Part shown: in pieces, positions 19,430 through 20,167 of the stretch | Position numbering within the stretch: the first letter of the stretch is position 1 | Layout of the letters: the number at the start of each line of letters is the position of its first letter | Assembly (NCBI GenBank): GCA_027596945.1 | Contig: JADGJH010000162.1 | Coordinates: 7,165 to 27,331, forward strand | Reading direction: 5' to 3' | DNA: 20,167 bases | Source of the DNA: Physocladia obscura | Lineage: Eukaryota > Chytridiomycota > Chytridiomycetes > Chytridiales > Chytriomycetaceae | Made by a program: the position numbers and the translations under genes | The notes under the pieces: model-generated | Databases searched by the model: none | What the model saw: the letters and a program-made list of their open reading frames with translations, nothing else | Told to the model about the DNA's origin: nothing

Positions 19430-20167
19430 TTATTCCTGGGGCTACTGCAAATCCTTCTCTTTGGGCTTTGGAGCTGAATTAATAAATTGAAAATGTTTTG
19501 AAATATGGCATATTGCTTGCAGGATGTGAACAGCTCTGCAAGCAAGCTCAACTGGTGTCTCTACACCACTGTGGTCCATTCACTGTGAGAGTGACACTTG
19601 GGGCTGTTGTACTACAAAACAAATTAATAAGAAAAAACAAATCATGAATAATCAAAAACAACTAAACAAACAGACAACCAATAAATAAACAAAAGCATAT
19701 ACAGAATACAAATAAACAAATATTTACAAAATAACAGGAATAGGAACTGAAGATGCAGCAACAATGTGTGATGATATTGAGCTCAAATTGTCAAATTTCA
19801 CAATTCAATTGTTTCATTTGAAACTGGTGTATTCATCCATTCTGTCAATTTCTGGTTGAAACTCACTACTAGTGTATGTATAACCTGTAATAATGCCAGT
19901 GTGGCATGAAATGTCAATAATTTCAGGTACTTCATTTGTAAATAATTTTGCATGCTGTTCAATGTAATCTTTTATGACATGGGTTAATTTGAATGTATGG
20001 TAAGGATGATGATAATTCAATCATTGCAAAGTTTCAAATGTCACAATTCCTTCATTTCAGCTAAAAAGCACAATACACTTTGTTAAAAAACAGAAAGAAA
20101 AAAAAAAGGAAAGTTGCACTGCAGCTTGTTAAAATAAAAATAAAAATAAAAATAAAAAAAACAGAAA
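19430..20167. repeat. A-rich, low-complexity right end
   Basis: 19610-19740 is a run of AAC/AAAT-type simple sequence on the plus strand. 20130-20160 is an (AAAAT)n-like tract ending in poly-A. Between them, on the minus strand, a 68-codon frame without ATG start (20020-19814) encodes KDYIEQHAKLFTNEVPEI and similar; I do not recognise it and do not call it a gene. Nothing else was seen. Confidence 0.5.

Noticed and set aside
1..20167. CRISPR array, bacterial operon, tRNA or rRNA genes
   Set aside because: No spaced direct repeats and no RNA gene patterns were seen; abundant GT-AG introns show eukaryotic nuclear DNA.

Overview
The window is nuclear DNA from a eukaryote with small genes, short spliceosomal introns (mostly 44-77 nt, GT...AG) and AT-rich spacers. 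The best reading is an early-diverging, probably zoosporic (chytrid-type) fungus. It carries a fungal-style DHA2 drug transporter and a HET-like gene, together with a myosin bearing MyTH4-FERM tails, a type that yeasts and moulds lack. This placement is inference, because there is no rRNA or other phylogenetic marker here.

Layout. Positions 9-1938 (+) hold a 14-TM major facilitator transporter in five exons, with one in-frame TAG at a conserved Trp position. 1939-3359 is an AT-rich spacer. 3360-5454 (+) is a HET-domain-like gene in six exons, with one base missing near 4475. 7005-5576 (-) is a 400-residue coiled-coil protein of unknown family in five exons. 14910-7107 (-) is a complete 28-exon, 2093-residue unconventional myosin: motor, IQ motifs, coiled coil, MyTH4-FERM, linker, MyTH4-FERM. 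17008-15106 (-) is a 552-residue SPFH/Band 7 protein in five exons. From about 17.6 kb the character changes. There is an unrecognised ORF in pieces, split by a decayed 1.08-kb Tc1/mariner element (18281-19360) with terminal inverted repeats, followed by A-rich low-complexity sequence to the end.

How the genes relate. The coiled-coil gene, the myosin gene and the SPFH gene lie head to tail on the minus strand, with only 101 bp and 195 bp between coding regions. The coiled-coil gene converges on the HET-like gene with 121 bp between stops. No shared pathway is evident. The myosin and coiled-coil protein could both be cytoskeletal, but adjacency alone does not show it. Exon joins were checked by reading-frame phase throughout: the myosin, coiled-coil and SPFH genes close without a single frame error, so the breaks in the two left-hand genes and in the right-hand transposon region stand out.

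Most notable: an intact myosin with two MyTH4-FERM modules in an apparently fungal neighbourhood; a HET-like gene outside the moulds where such genes are normally studied; and a Tc1 insertion that appears to have split an ORF in frame.
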